A stretch of 64,000 nt of DNA from Flavobacterium sp. TAB 87 (GCF_001529295.1 NZ_LLWK01000030.1:1-64000), one strand, 5' to 3'. Counted from the first letter of the stretch, positions 17,890 to 28,102 are shown. Numbers and translations are program-made. The notes: generated by a model not told the origin, from the sequence alone.

Positions 17890-19005
17890 TTAGTTGGCTA
17901 CATCAAAAACGCCTTTTGTTAAAATTTTTGATACCGTATTAATTTGAGCATTTGGAATTATCTCCACAAACTTTTCAGATCTTTCTCCAATGGTAACACT
18001 TACTTTTTTAAATGAATATCCATCTTTTTCATTCTCTACTAAAAGTACAAAGTTTTTGTCATCCGATGTCAATAGTGCTTCAGTCGGAATTGCCAAACCT
18101 TTTTTAGTGTTTACAATAATATTTGCTTCAACAAACATTCCTGTCAATAATTTTTGCTTTATAGCATCGTCTAAATGCGCATGGACATTGATGGTTCTTT
18201 CGTTTCCTTCGATTGATTTTCCAACCAAATGTACTTCTGCATTAAAAATAGCTGCTGACGCTTCTGGAACTTTAAAATGAACTTTTTGTCCAATTGCAAG
18301 TTTTAAAATGTCTTTTTCAAATACAGCTAATTCTAAATGCAGGTGATCTGTGTCTACAATTTCTAAAATTACAGCTGATGGTGAAACATACATTCCTACG
18401 TTGGCATTCAGTATCACAATGTCGCCAGCTATAGGAGAAAAAACAGTAATCGTTGAAGTCAAGTTTCCATTCTCAACATTTTTAGGATTAATATTCAAAA
18501 GCACTAATTTAGCACGCAAACTTTGATGCAGCGCTTTGGCTCTTCTGTATTCACTTTCTGCTTTTAAGTAGTTTTTTTGGGAAGTAATTTTTTCATCATA
18601 CAAAATTTTTTGTCGGTCGTATTCTGATTTCAGGAAAGTAAGTTGCTCCGCCACTTCCATATAATCTTTTTGAATATCTAAAAATTCTGCATTCTCTAGT
18701 ATCAGTAAAGCTTGTCCTTTTTTTACTTTATCGCCAACCAAAAGCTTGGTTGACTTTACATATCCTCCCAGAAATGTGGTTACTTTTGCCCGATTTTGCG
18801 GTGGTACATCAATTTTACCAGACGCCTTAACCGCTACATCAAAATTTTGTTCCGCCGGGCTTGAAATTTGCATTCCTGAAGATTCAAATTGAGCAGCAGT
18901 TACCGAAATTAAATCACTTTCTTTTAAAGGTACTTCTTCTGTTTTTGTTTCTTTGCAAGAGAATAAAAGCAGAGATAAAGCGGTTATATAGAGTAGTTTT
19001 TTCAT
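17890..19005 (-). CDS. RND efflux periplasmic adaptor lipoprotein (CzcB/CusB type)
   Basis: 371 residues. The lipobox LLLFSCKE puts the lipidated cysteine at position 17. A barrel-sandwich (lipoyl-like) half (VTTFLGGYVKSTKLLVGDKVKKGQALL), an alpha-helical hairpin (about 115-165) and a beta-barrel follow. It bridges the inner-membrane pump and the outer-membrane factor, both encoded by the preceding gene, from which it is separated by 10 bases. No metal-binding Met or His cluster is obvious, so the metal is not set by this protein. Confidence 0.9.
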   Translation of the reverse strand: MKKLLYITALSLLLFSCKETKTEEVPLKESDLISVTAAQFESSGMQISSPAEQNFDVAVKASGKIDVPPQNRAKVTTFLGGYVKSTKLLVGDKVKKGQALLILENAEFLDIQKDYMEVAEQLTFLKSEYDRQKILYDEKITSQKNYLKAESEYRRAKALHQSLRAKLVLLNINPKNVENGNLTSTITVFSPIAGDIVILNANVGMYVSPSAVILEIVDTDHLHLELAVFEKDILKLAIGQKVHFKVPEASAAIFNAEVHLVGKSIEGNERTINVHAHLDDAIKQKLLTGMFVEANIIVNTKKGLAIPTEALLTSDDKNFVLLVENEKDGYSFKKVSVTIGERSEKFVEIIPNAQINTVSKILTKGVFDVAN

Positions 19006-19015
19006 TGTAATAGTA

Positions 19016-22000
19016 TTAAAAATTTAAGTATTGTAAATCCAGTTGGGTTTGGTTGAATTGTAAAATAGTGTCCAAGTAATCAACTTGAATTGTCGTTGCA
19101 TTTTCTAAACTTTGTATGTATTGAAAAAAGTCAATCTCACCATGTTTAAAACTACTATTTCCGACCTTTATAATCTCATCGGATAATTTCTTGCCATAGA
19201 TAGTATAGTAATTTATTGCCTCCTGATATTTGGCTAATTCATTAGTTTTTTGATTACTGTACTGTTCTATTTTTAATTCTTCGTTTTGTTTTTGCTGTTC
19301 CCAACTGAGCAATTGCAGTTGTGCTACTTTCGATTTAGAAACATTACCCGAAAAAAACAAAGGTACCGCTACCCCAACACTAAACCCGTATAGCGATTGT
19401 GATATACCATTATTTTTACCCTGAAAATAATCTAAGCCAATATCCGGTAACCAAGACTGTTTTTCCAAATCAATTTGGCTTTGATAAGTTTTGGTAACAC
19501 TCTCCAGATAAACCTTGTAAGACAATTTGATTGCTTTATCATTAAATGAATTTAAGGGTTCGATTGTGTTCTTTTGTATCTCTATCTTTTCATCACTTTG
19601 TAACAACGATTGCAGCAGTTCGTACTGCGCTTTTTTATCTTTATCTATTTGAGAAAGCTTCGTTGCTATTTGTCTAAATTTTGCTTGCGCAGTAATTTTT
19701 TCTAGATAATTTGTTTCTCCTAGTTCAAAACGTCTGTCACTTGCTAGAGAGAAATTTTGATATAAACTATCAAGATACTGATACAATTTTTCTTGATGTT
19801 GCAGATAAACAATATGCTGATACGATTTAGAAACCGCTAATGATAGTTTGTTTTTCTGTATTTCGAAAATGGCTTTTTCTTTTTCATATTCCGAAGTATA
19901 TACTTTTCTCTGCGCAGCGTAAACCGTCGGAAAGGAAAAGCGCTGTTGCACTCCAAAAACCTTTAAAGGCTGATCATTCATTGCTAAATTATTCTGATCA
20001 TAACTGTAATAAATATTAGTTTTATCAAAAGTATAAGCCGTTTTTATCGAAGCATTTGTTTTATCTACCTGTAATTGAGCTGCTTTAATTCCTTTATTAT
20101 TTTGCATCGCTTTTGACAATAAATCGTCTAATTCTGGATTAGAAGTTTGTGCGAAGGCAAAAGAAGAACTCAGTAATAATAAAATAATAAAAGTGGTGTT
20201 TTGGTGTTTTTTAAACGTAGCTGTCTTAAATTCTCTACTTTCGAAAACCTTATACAAAATAGGTAGTACAATCATTGTTAAGATTGTTGCTGTAAATAAA
20301 CCACCAATTACTACTGTTGCCAAAGGACGTTGCACCTCTGCGCCAGCCGATGATGAAATTGCCATTGGTAAAAAACCTAAAGCAGCAGCAGCAGCAGTTA
20401 ACAGAACAGGGCGCAGTCGATCTGTAGTTCCTTTTAAAATTAACGCATCGATATCATTCATACCTTGGTGTTTAAGTTCTTTAAAATGCTCTATTAATAC
20501 AATTCCGTTTAGTACAGCGATTCCAAAAAGTGCTATAAATCCCACTCCCGCCGAAATACTGAAAGGTAAGTCACGAATCCATAAGAATAAAACGCCACCC
20601 ACTGCCGAAAGTGGAATAGCAGAATATACCATCAACGCTTCTTTTACCGACCCAAAGGCAAAATACAATAGGATGAAGATCAGAAATAAGGCGATCGGAA
20701 CCGCAATCAACAAGCGAGCTTTGGCACTTTGTAAATTTTCAAATTGCCCTCCGTACTTCACATAATAACCATCTGGTAGCTTAATTTGACTCTCCACTAT
20801 TTTTTGAATATCGGTTACAACACTTTGCAAATCACGATTTCTTACATTTATACCAACTGCAATAAGTCTGTTGGTATTTTCCCTTGAAATTTTCGCTGGA
20901 CCTTCGGTATATTCAATTGAAGCCAATTCTTGCAACGGAATTTGTTCGCCATTTGGAGTGGCTACGTATAGATTGCGTAAATCCTCAATATCATGCCGAT
21001 TATCTTGATCCAGTCGAATTACCATATCAAAACGCTTCTCTCCTTCAAACACATTTCCAACTGTTTTTCCGGCAAAACCAAGCGCAATCATTTCGTTTAA
21101 ATCAGATATATTAAGACCGTAACGCCCAATTTTAGAACGATCGTAAACCACTGACATTTGTGGCAATCCTTCCGTTTTTTCAATAATAACATCCGACGCG
21201 CCTTCTACGTTGGCAATTGCTTTTTTAATTTCATGTGCTTTTTTAGCTAAAATATATAAATCGTCTCCAAAAATTTTGACCGCAACATCAGATCGTGATC
21301 CTGAAATTAATTCGTTGAAACGCATTTCAATTGGCTGCGTAAATTCTATTTCCATGTTTGGAATTTCTTGTTCCAGTGCTGCTTTTATTTTATCTGCCAA
21401 TTCATCTTTGCTCGCTGCTGATGTCCATTCTGATTTTGGTTTCAATTTTACGATAACATCACTCTCTTCCATCGACATCGGATCTGTTGGCACTTCCGCT
21501 GCCCCAATTCGGCTAACCACTTGCGTCACTTCTGGGAAATTTTTAAGAATTATTTGCTCAATTTTGGTTGTAATAGCAATTGTTTTGGTCAAAGAAGTTC
21601 CTGTTTTCAAGACGGGCTGAATTACAAAATCGCCTTCATCTAAGGTTGGAATAAACTCTCCGCCCATAGTTGTAAATAATCCCACAGCTAACAATAGCAA
21701 TCCTAGTGCTCCGTATAATACTTTTTTAGTATTACCAATTGCCCAACTAATTACAGGCAAATACCAAGAATTGAGTTTACGGATTAATTTACTGGAAAGT
21801 GATTTCGGATTCTCCGCTTTTGGTTTTAAAAATAAAGAAGAAACAACTGGAACATAAGTGAAACAAAAGAGCATAGCACCAAGTAAAGCAAAACTAAAGG
21901 TCATTGCCATTGGTCTAAACATTTTGCCTTCGATTCCGGAAAGTGAGAGAATTGGAATAAATACTATCAAAATAATCAACTGACCAAAAATAGCTGAATT

Positions 22001-23368
22001 CATCATTTTGGAAGCACTTTTATACGTGATTTGGTCTATTTCTAATTGCCGTTCTTCTTTTTCTAAACCTACCAAATGAGCAGTTTTACTAGCAATCTGA
22101 AAAGCGATAAACTCTACTATAATTACCGCTCCGTCTATAATAATTCCAAAATCAATGGCACCGAGACTCATTAAATTAGCATCTATTCCAAAAATATTCA
22201 TAAACGATATGGCAAACAACAAGCACAACGGAATCACCGATGCGACAACTAAGCCAGAACGCCAGTTGCCGAGCAATACAATTACCACAAAAATTACAAT
22301 TAAGCAACCTAGAATTAAGTTTTCAGCAACAGTAAAAGTAGTTTTCCCCACTAATTCACTTCTTTCAAGAAATCCATTGATATATACGCCATCGGGCAAT
22401 GTTTTCTGAATTTCCACCACTCTGTCTTTCACATCATCGATAACCTGCTTGGAGTTCGCGCCTTTGAGCATCATTACTTGACCGAGTACTTTTTCGCCTT
22501 CGCCATTTCCTGTAATTGCTCCAAAACGGTTGGCATGACCAAATCGAACATCTGCTACATTTTTGATGTAAATAGGCAATCCATTTATGTTTTTCACAAC
22601 AATATTACCAATATCTTCAAGAGATTTTACTTTTCCTTCTCCTCGAATAAAATAACTTTGATTTACTTTTTCGATATAAGCTCCTCCAGCAATACTGTTA
22701 TTTTTCTCCAATGCGGTAAAAACATCACTGGTGTTTATATTCATCGCCTTTAAACTGGAAGGTTTAATTGCAATTTCGTACTGTTTTAAAAAGCCTCCCC
22801 ACGTATTTATTTCAACCACTCCTTTGATTCCTGATAACTGACGTTTTACCACCCAATCTTGAATAGTTCGTAAGTCTGAAACGGAATAATTGTCCTTGAA
22901 TTCAGGTTTTACTTCTAAAGTATATTGATAAATTTCGCCGAGACCTGTAGTTATCGGTCCCATTTCTGGTGTCCCAAAACCCTGTGGAATTTTCTCTGAC
23001 GCCGCTTTAATTTTTTCTGCGATGAGCTGTCTTGGTAAATAAGTTCCCAAATCCTCTTCAAAAACAATGGTAACGACAGACAAACCAAATTTAGAAATAG
23101 ATCGAATTTCGGTTACACCAGGTAAATTAGCCATTTCAATTTCGACAGGATACGTAATGTATTGTTCAATATCTTGAGTAGAAAGATTTTCTGAAGTAGT
23201 GATGACTTGAACTTGATTGTTTGTCACATCAGGAACAGCTCCAATTGAAATTTGAAATAAAGATAACATTCCATATCCAAAAATTCCCAGAGTGAAAAGT
23301 AAAACAATAAGTTTGTTTTTTAAACTGAAAGCAATAATTTTTTCAAGCATTTTTATCTTATTTAACAT
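19016..23368 (-). CDS. CzcA/CusA-type RND metal pump fused to a TolC-like outer-membrane factor
   Basis: 1450 residues. Residues 1 to about 1045 are a complete heavy-metal RND transporter: TM4 motif DFGIIIDGAVIIVE (near 407), two periplasmic loops and twelve membrane segments. Residues about 1073-1450 are an outer-membrane efflux protein (CzcC/TolC type) with paired coiled-coil repeats. The junction (about 1052-1073) reads like an intact signal peptide, TFIILLLLSSSFAFAQ, so the protein may be cleaved by signal peptidase after insertion. No internal stop or frameshift is visible, and similar fusions are known in Bacteroidota. An alternative start at M7 (23350) gives the commoner N-terminus MLEKIIAF. 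Confidence 0.9.
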   Translation of the reverse strand: MLNKIKMLEKIIAFSLKNKLIVLLFTLGIFGYGMLSLFQISIGAVPDVTNNQVQVITTSENLSTQDIEQYITYPVEIEMANLPGVTEIRSISKFGLSVVTIVFEEDLGTYLPRQLIAEKIKAASEKIPQGFGTPEMGPITTGLGEIYQYTLEVKPEFKDNYSVSDLRTIQDWVVKRQLSGIKGVVEINTWGGFLKQYEIAIKPSSLKAMNINTSDVFTALEKNNSIAGGAYIEKVNQSYFIRGEGKVKSLEDIGNIVVKNINGLPIYIKNVADVRFGHANRFGAITGNGEGEKVLGQVMMLKGANSKQVIDDVKDRVVEIQKTLPDGVYINGFLERSELVGKTTFTVAENLILGCLIVIFVVIVLLGNWRSGLVVASVIPLCLLFAISFMNIFGIDANLMSLGAIDFGIIIDGAVIIVEFIAFQIASKTAHLVGLEKEERQLEIDQITYKSASKMMNSAIFGQLIILIVFIPILSLSGIEGKMFRPMAMTFSFALLGAMLFCFTYVPVVSSLFLKPKAENPKSLSSKLIRKLNSWYLPVISWAIGNTKKVLYGALGLLLLAVGLFTTMGGEFIPTLDEGDFVIQPVLKTGTSLTKTIAITTKIEQIILKNFPEVTQVVSRIGAAEVPTDPMSMEESDVIVKLKPKSEWTSAASKDELADKIKAALEQEIPNMEIEFTQPIEMRFNELISGSRSDVAVKIFGDDLYILAKKAHEIKKAIANVEGASDVIIEKTEGLPQMSVVYDRSKIGRYGLNISDLNEMIALGFAGKTVGNVFEGEKRFDMVIRLDQDNRHDIEDLRNLYVATPNGEQIPLQELASIEYTEGPAKISRENTNRLIAVGINVRNRDLQSVVTDIQKIVESQIKLPDGYYVKYGGQFENLQSAKARLLIAVPIALFLIFILLYFAFGSVKEALMVYSAIPLSAVGGVLFLWIRDLPFSISAGVGFIALFGIAVLNGIVLIEHFKELKHQGMNDIDALILKGTTDRLRPVLLTAAAAALGFLPMAISSSAGAEVQRPLATVVIGGLFTATILTMIVLPILYKVFESREFKTATFKKHQNTTFIILLLLSSSFAFAQTSNPELDDLLSKAMQNNKGIKAAQLQVDKTNASIKTAYTFDKTNIYYSYDQNNLAMNDQPLKVFGVQQRFSFPTVYAAQRKVYTSEYEKEKAIFEIQKNKLSLAVSKSYQHIVYLQHQEKLYQYLDSLYQNFSLASDRRFELGETNYLEKITAQAKFRQIATKLSQIDKDKKAQYELLQSLLQSDEKIEIQKNTIEPLNSFNDKAIKLSYKVYLESVTKTYQSQIDLEKQSWLPDIGLDYFQGKNNGISQSLYGFSVGVAVPLFFSGNVSKSKVAQLQLLSWEQQKQNEELKIEQYSNQKTNELAKYQEAINYYTIYGKKLSDEIIKVGNSSFKHGEIDFFQYIQSLENATTIQVDYLDTILQFNQTQLDLQYLNF

Positions 23369-23400
23369 TTCAAAAGTAATGCTTAAAGATAAGGATTGTC

Positions 23401-24801
23401 TTAAGATTCGGTTAAGCTCGTCTTAGGAAAACTTAAGACAACACGAGTTCCGCTATTTTCTTTGCTTGAAATTACAATGTTAACCTTCAATAAAAAACAC
23501 AGTTTACGAACGATCGACAGTCCGAGACCAGTTCCTTTAATTTCAGGATGCTCGCCCACATTCGATCTGTAAAATTGATGAAATATCTTTTCCAAATCAC
23601 TTTCTGCAATCCCAATTCCACTATCGATAATTGCACATTCTACCTGTTCAGTAGAGCTGGATAATTGAATTTGCAACGTTGCGTTTTCCTTCGAATATTT
23701 TAAGGCATTCGAGATTAGATTATTTAAAACAATCGCTAGTAAATAATGATCAGACTTAACTGTAAAATCTTCAGAAAAATTACTACTGATTTTACACTTT
23801 TTAGTCTCGATTACTGTTGAATAGCGAGATAAAACTTCTGAAATAATTGAATTTAAACTCAACTCTTCAATCTTTAGCGACTGGTTTTGATTTTCAAATC
23901 GTGCTAATAAGAGAAGTTGATCTACCAAATGATTGAGTCGATTGACTTCGGAAATACAATATTTAATTTTGTTTTGATACTCTTCATTATCTCTTGGTTT
24001 TCGTATCAAAACTTCCAAAGTTCCTTTGATAACGGTTAGCGGCGTGCGCAATTCGTGCGAAGCATCTGACGTGAATTGTTTTTCTCGATCAATGGTAGTT
24101 TCTATGCGATCCAGTAAACTATTTATGGTTTGTGATAAAACGAACAATTCATCTTTTTTTTGCGGCAAAACGATTCGAGATTTCAGGTTATCTTTTGTAA
24201 TAATATTAGCTGTTTCAATAATAGCACTAATTGGTTTAATACTTCGACCAGCAATAAAACGCGCAATAAAAAAAAGTAGTACTAATATTAGAGGATAGGC
24301 AATAAGTAGAATTTCAGATAAGTTTGTTAATACCATCGCGGCGCCTTCTAGAGACATCGCAACAAGTAAGTAACCAATTAACTTCGACCCACTATAGATG
24401 GGAACTTGAATTTGCCGAATCTTATTGTTCAATAATTTAGTGTCATACAATTCATAATTCTCGGTCGAAAAATTAAACTTTAAGTTTTCGCTTTTAAGAT
24501 TTGGAGATTTTTCGATGGATTCTTTATTTGCATTTAAAAACTGAATAAAAACAGGATTTACATCTAAGGTATTGTGTTCGCGTTCGTTCCATTCTTCGAG
24601 ATGAACGAGTCGAAAATTATCATCTTTTACTTCAATTTCGCTCAAATGATTTTCAACCTCTCTAGAAATGTCAGTATTTAGATGGTTGTAAACACTATAT
24701 TTTACAATAGAATATATAGCCGAAAAGACCACAAAAATCAATAAAGCGGTTGTGATAATATAATGGAACGCAATTCTATTTTTAAAAGAAAGTTTTTGCA
24801 T
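23401..24801 (-). CDS. Sensor histidine kinase of the metal operon
   Basis: 466 residues. Membrane helices at about 12-34 and 155-182 enclose a roughly 120-residue periplasmic sensor. A HAMP segment follows, then the HisKA site DASHELRTPLTV with phospho-acceptor His near 248, an N box NNLISNALKYSK, and ATP-lid motifs DSGIGIA and GTGLGLSIVRKL. It starts 6 bases after the response regulator and ends 32 bases before the RND pump, so it probably senses periplasmic metal in the manner of CusS. The metal cannot be told from the sequence. Confidence 0.9.
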   Translation of the reverse strand: MQKLSFKNRIAFHYIITTALLIFVVFSAIYSIVKYSVYNHLNTDISREVENHLSEIEVKDDNFRLVHLEEWNEREHNTLDVNPVFIQFLNANKESIEKSPNLKSENLKFNFSTENYELYDTKLLNNKIRQIQVPIYSGSKLIGYLLVAMSLEGAAMVLTNLSEILLIAYPLILVLLFFIARFIAGRSIKPISAIIETANIITKDNLKSRIVLPQKKDELFVLSQTINSLLDRIETTIDREKQFTSDASHELRTPLTVIKGTLEVLIRKPRDNEEYQNKIKYCISEVNRLNHLVDQLLLLARFENQNQSLKIEELSLNSIISEVLSRYSTVIETKKCKISSNFSEDFTVKSDHYLLAIVLNNLISNALKYSKENATLQIQLSSSTEQVECAIIDSGIGIAESDLEKIFHQFYRSNVGEHPEIKGTGLGLSIVRKLCFLLKVNIVISSKENSGTRVVLSFPKTSLTES

Positions 24802-24807
24802 AGCTAC

Positions 24808-25470
24808 TTAATCATTTGCGATATAACCGACACCTCTGATTGTTTTAATGCAATCTTCCTCGATCTTTATATTTAATTTTTTTCGAATCGCATTTATAAA
24901 GACGTCAATAACACCCGTATCATATTCAAAATAGATCTTCCAAACATCTTCGATAATTTGATTGCGCGTACACACTTTTCCTTTGTTTTTAATCAAGTAA
25001 GACAACAGCTCAAATTCGCGTTGTGTCAGAGAAACTAGCACATTATCACTAAAGACCAGATGTTGAACTGTATCTATTTTAATTTTACCTAAGTGCAAAA
25101 ATTCGTCTGACGCTTGCGTTCTAAAATGAATTTTTATTCGTTCCACCAATTCTTCGAAGCTAAATGGTTTTTTAATATAATCGTTGGCACCCGATTGCAA
25201 ACCTTCTACAGTTTCCTGAATGGTATCCTTTGCTGTTAAAAACAAGATTGGTATTTTTTTATCTCTAGTTCGAATGGCTTTACAAAGCTCTAATCCACTC
25301 ATTTTAGGCAACATCCAATCTAGTAAAATTAAATCAAAGTTGTTTTTTTTGAACAATTCTAAACCCATCAATCCATCAGAAGCGGTAGTTATTGCATAGC
25401 CCTCTTCCTCTAATCCTTGTTGAAGAAATTGTATAATTCCGATTTCGTCTTCTACTATTAAAATATTCAT
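24808..25470 (-). CDS. OmpR/PhoB-family response regulator of the metal operon
   Basis: 220 residues. The receiver domain has acidic pocket E7-D8, phospho-acceptor D51 in LLDWMLP, conserved T (FLTAKD) and K (YIKKPF). The C-terminal winged helix (about 128-220) has LTQREFELLSYL and TIRGVGY. It heads the five-gene metal operon and is the obvious activator of it, like CusR. The kinase gene follows after 6 bases. Confidence 0.92.
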   Translation of the reverse strand: MNILIVEDEIGIIQFLQQGLEEEGYAITTASDGLMGLELFKKNNFDLILLDWMLPKMSGLELCKAIRTRDKKIPILFLTAKDTIQETVEGLQSGANDYIKKPFSFEELVERIKIHFRTQASDEFLHLGKIKIDTVQHLVFSDNVLVSLTQREFELLSYLIKNKGKVCTRNQIIEDVWKIYFEYDTGVIDVFINAIRKKLNIKIEEDCIKTIRGVGYIAND

Positions 25471-25844
25471 TTTTATTACTCTACTATAAATTTAAATTCC
25501 AACGTACCAATATTCGCAGACAAGGCAGCACTTCTTTTATAAAGATTTAGAATGTAAATCTAAAAAAATTTAATCCAAAAGATAAATTCTAACCGAAGTC
25601 ATCTTACCATAGAAAAGTTTTCAACTATTAAAAAACTTTTATTTAAAGAAACCAATAGTCCTATGATGAAAAATATACTTTACCACGACATTGAGTTAAT
25701 CATTTAATTTTAAAGCTTTATATCACAAAAATAGAAACAGTTACGCTTTTAATTGGATTTCTTTTACCATCTTAAGCTAATCTTAATACTATTCCTAAAT
25801 CAAGATTATACTTTTGCTCTACATTTTATAAAAAATTATAAGCA
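25471..25844. other. Divergent intergenic region between metal operon and LTA-synthase-like gene
   Basis: 374 bases without a gene, AT-rich. The left part must hold the metal operon promoter and regulator site, but no clear TAnnTTTG facing left was found. The right part carries the box at 25809. CTTAAGCTAATCTTAATACT near 25770 has spaced CTTAA repeats that could bind an OmpR-type regulator; this is only a suggestion. Confidence 0.4.
25809..25816 (+). promoter_or_regulatory. -7 box for the LTA-synthase-like gene
   Basis: TACTTTTG matches TAnnTTTG and lies 29 bases before the start codon at 25845. No -33 TTTG is visible. Confidence 0.45.
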
Positions 25845-27941
25845 ATGAATCTATTAAAAAAAACAGCACCATTTTATTATCTTGCTCTTTTCTACTTTAT
25901 AATTAATTGTATCATTAGGATCATCCTGATATTTCATCCTATTACCCAATCAAAATTTGGTTTAATTGACCTTTTAAAAATATTTGGATTCGGTCTAGTA
26001 TCTGACTTATTTGTTTTTATAATCGCCAGCGTATTTCTATTCGTTTATCTCCTATTCATTTCCAATTCTAAATATAACAAGCCTACAGGTTTTATTATTT
26101 TAGGTCTATTCGTGCTTCTTTTTGCCTATGTAGCTTCTGGAAAAAGTATCTTAACCGAATATGGAGGCGGACTCGCCCGAGTTGGAATGATTTTTATTGG
26201 ACTTAAAACTGCCTTGTTTGCTTTGCTTCTTTTTTTACCAAAATATAGAAATGCCATACGTTATTGGTTGTTTTCTTTTACCCTCTTTTTATATGTGTTA
26301 CTGATTATTCAGAACGGAATTAGCGAATACTTTTTTTGGAACGAATTTGGAGTTAGATATAATTTTATAGCTGTTAATTATCTCGTATATACTAATGAAG
26401 TTATCGGAAATATAATGGAATCGTATCCTGTAGTTCCGATCTTTGCTGCACTGTTTCTAATCGCTGGAATCATTACTTACTTAATTGTAAAAACATCAAG
26501 AATTTACATTGATTCTATTCCGACTTTTATTGAAAAAATAAAAATTTTAGTTGTGTTTTTTTCGTTGTTCGGGATGTCATTAGTTGCAATTCCAGCTTTG
26601 GCAAAACTAGAGAACTCCACTAATCTATTTGCCAATGAACTACAATCGAATGGATTGTATAAATTTTATAAAGCTTTTAAAGACAGTGAATTGGATTACT
26701 TTAAGTTTTACAAAACGCTTCCTAATTCTGAAGCTTATCAAATTTTGGACGAGCAATTACCTGGTCTTAAAACAGAAAGCACGCTACGAACAATAAAAAG
26801 TGACAGTGCTGAAATTCATAAAAACGTAGTTTTAATCACTATCGAAAGCTTCAGTGCAGAGTTTATGAAAGCCTATGGAAATGAAGGTGCGCTAACTCCT
26901 TTTTTAGACAGTCTTGCCACTCAAAGTTTACAATTCACTAATTTGTATGCAACAGGCAACAGAACCGTTCGTGGATTAGAAGCAGTTACTTTATGTTTAC
27001 CACCAACGGCTGGCGAAAGTGTACTAAAAAGAGTAGATAATAAAACTAAATTTTCTACAGGAGCTTTATTAAAGGAACGAGATTATACCGTAAAATTTAT
27101 GTATGGTGGAAATGCATTTTTTGATAATATGCAGGATTTTTTTGGTGGAAACGGTTATGACATTGTAGATAAAAATAGTTTTTTGCCAAGCGAAATTACC
27201 TTCTCTAATGTTTGGGGTGTTTGCGATGAAGATATGTACAAGAAGGCATTGCAAGTAATGAATCAGGAAAGCCTTTCTGGTAAACCATTCTTTAATCATA
27301 TTATGACGGTCAGTAATCATAGGCCTTTTACCTATCCAAACCATAAAATTGATATTCCTGGAGACATCAAATCACGTGCTGGTGGTGTAAAATACACCGA
27401 TTTTGCAATGAAGGAATTTTTTGAAATGGCTAAAAAACAAGCTTGGTTTAAAAATACGGTGTTTGTCATTGTTGCAGATCATTGTGCTTCTAGCGCTGGG
27501 AAAACCTCACTTCCGATAGATAAGTACCGTATTCCGGCTATGATTTATAGTCCAGGTTTTGTGGCTCCTAACAAATACAATCAATTGATGACACAAATAG
27601 ACTTGATGCCCACTTTATTCGGAATTTTAAACTTTACTTACCAGAGCAAATTTTTTGGTCAAGATGTCTTAAAAGCAGACTATAAACCACGCGCCTTGAT
27701 TGCGACTTACCAAGATTTAGGCTTAATTAAAGATGGAGTTTTGACTGTTTTATTACCTAAGCAGGACGTCAAACAATTTGAATTAAAATTGAATCCAAAG
27801 GAAGGAGTTGCGCCAGAATTTCAAATTTATTACGATCAAACTCCACTTGCAAAACCACGAACTGATTTAATTAATGAAACGATTTCATTTTATCAAACCG
27901 CTTCGGATGTATTGAAAAAGAAGAAATATAATGCTTTGTAA
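25845..27941 (+). CDS. LTA synthase family membrane sulfatase-fold enzyme
   Basis: 698 residues. Five membrane helices fill about residues 10-260, followed by an extracytoplasmic alkaline-phosphatase/sulfatase-type domain. The metal site is recognisable: E334 in ITIESFSAEF, the nucleophile threonine in TGNRTVRGLE (about 374), and VADHCASS (about 544-549). In Gram-positives this family polymerises glycerol phosphate. In Bacteroidota members are thought to transfer phosphoglycerol or phosphoethanolamine to surface glycans or lipids; the substrate here is unknown. It is a single-gene unit, followed by a structured repeat and a terminator. Confidence 0.85.
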   Translation: MNLLKKTAPFYYLALFYFIINCIIRIILIFHPITQSKFGLIDLLKIFGFGLVSDLFVFIIASVFLFVYLLFISNSKYNKPTGFIILGLFVLLFAYVASGKSILTEYGGGLARVGMIFIGLKTALFALLLFLPKYRNAIRYWLFSFTLFLYVLLIIQNGISEYFFWNEFGVRYNFIAVNYLVYTNEVIGNIMESYPVVPIFAALFLIAGIITYLIVKTSRIYIDSIPTFIEKIKILVVFFSLFGMSLVAIPALAKLENSTNLFANELQSNGLYKFYKAFKDSELDYFKFYKTLPNSEAYQILDEQLPGLKTESTLRTIKSDSAEIHKNVVLITIESFSAEFMKAYGNEGALTPFLDSLATQSLQFTNLYATGNRTVRGLEAVTLCLPPTAGESVLKRVDNKTKFSTGALLKERDYTVKFMYGGNAFFDNMQDFFGGNGYDIVDKNSFLPSEITFSNVWGVCDEDMYKKALQVMNQESLSGKPFFNHIMTVSNHRPFTYPNHKIDIPGDIKSRAGGVKYTDFAMKEFFEMAKKQAWFKNTVFVIVADHCASSAGKTSLPIDKYRIPAMIYSPGFVAPNKYNQLMTQIDLMPTLFGILNFTYQSKFFGQDVLKADYKPRALIATYQDLGLIKDGVLTVLLPKQDVKQFELKLNPKEGVAPEFQIYYDQTPLAKPRTDLINETISFYQTASDVLKKKKYNAL

Positions 27942-28021
27942 GTGAAAAAGGTCTTGAACTTCAGAGGAGCAAAGATGTAAACGTTTTAAGCTGAGAATTA
28001 TTTATGATGAAGCGAGAGTAC

Positions 28022-28096
28022 TAGCCCTGATGGAAGCGTCATCCTTTTGGGTCGGGGTTCGCCCAAAAGATATAGTGCACAGCAGGAAATAGCTCC
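28022..28096 (+). ncRNA. Structured intergenic element, copy 2 of 3
   Basis: TAGCCCTGATGGAAGCG at the left and CAGGAAATAGCTCC at the right match copies 1 and 3. The inner stem (28044-28051 with 28062-28069) is CTTTTGGG/CCCAAAAG, different in sequence from the other copies but paired. CCTG/CAGG and AGC/GCT pairings are kept. It lies 81 bases after the LTA-synthase-like stop codon and just before the terminator. Confidence 0.55.
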
Positions 28097-28102
28097 AAAA
28101 AG

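Noticed and set aside
20193..20765. 190-codon frame antisense to the RND pump
   Set aside because: It mirrors a conserved coding region on the other strand and has no recognisable protein character.
25845..27941. Evidence for lipoteichoic acid and a Gram-positive host
   Set aside because: Homologues of this family are common in Bacteroidota, and the rest of the window (LPS, SusC/D, TolC-type genes) is Gram-negative.
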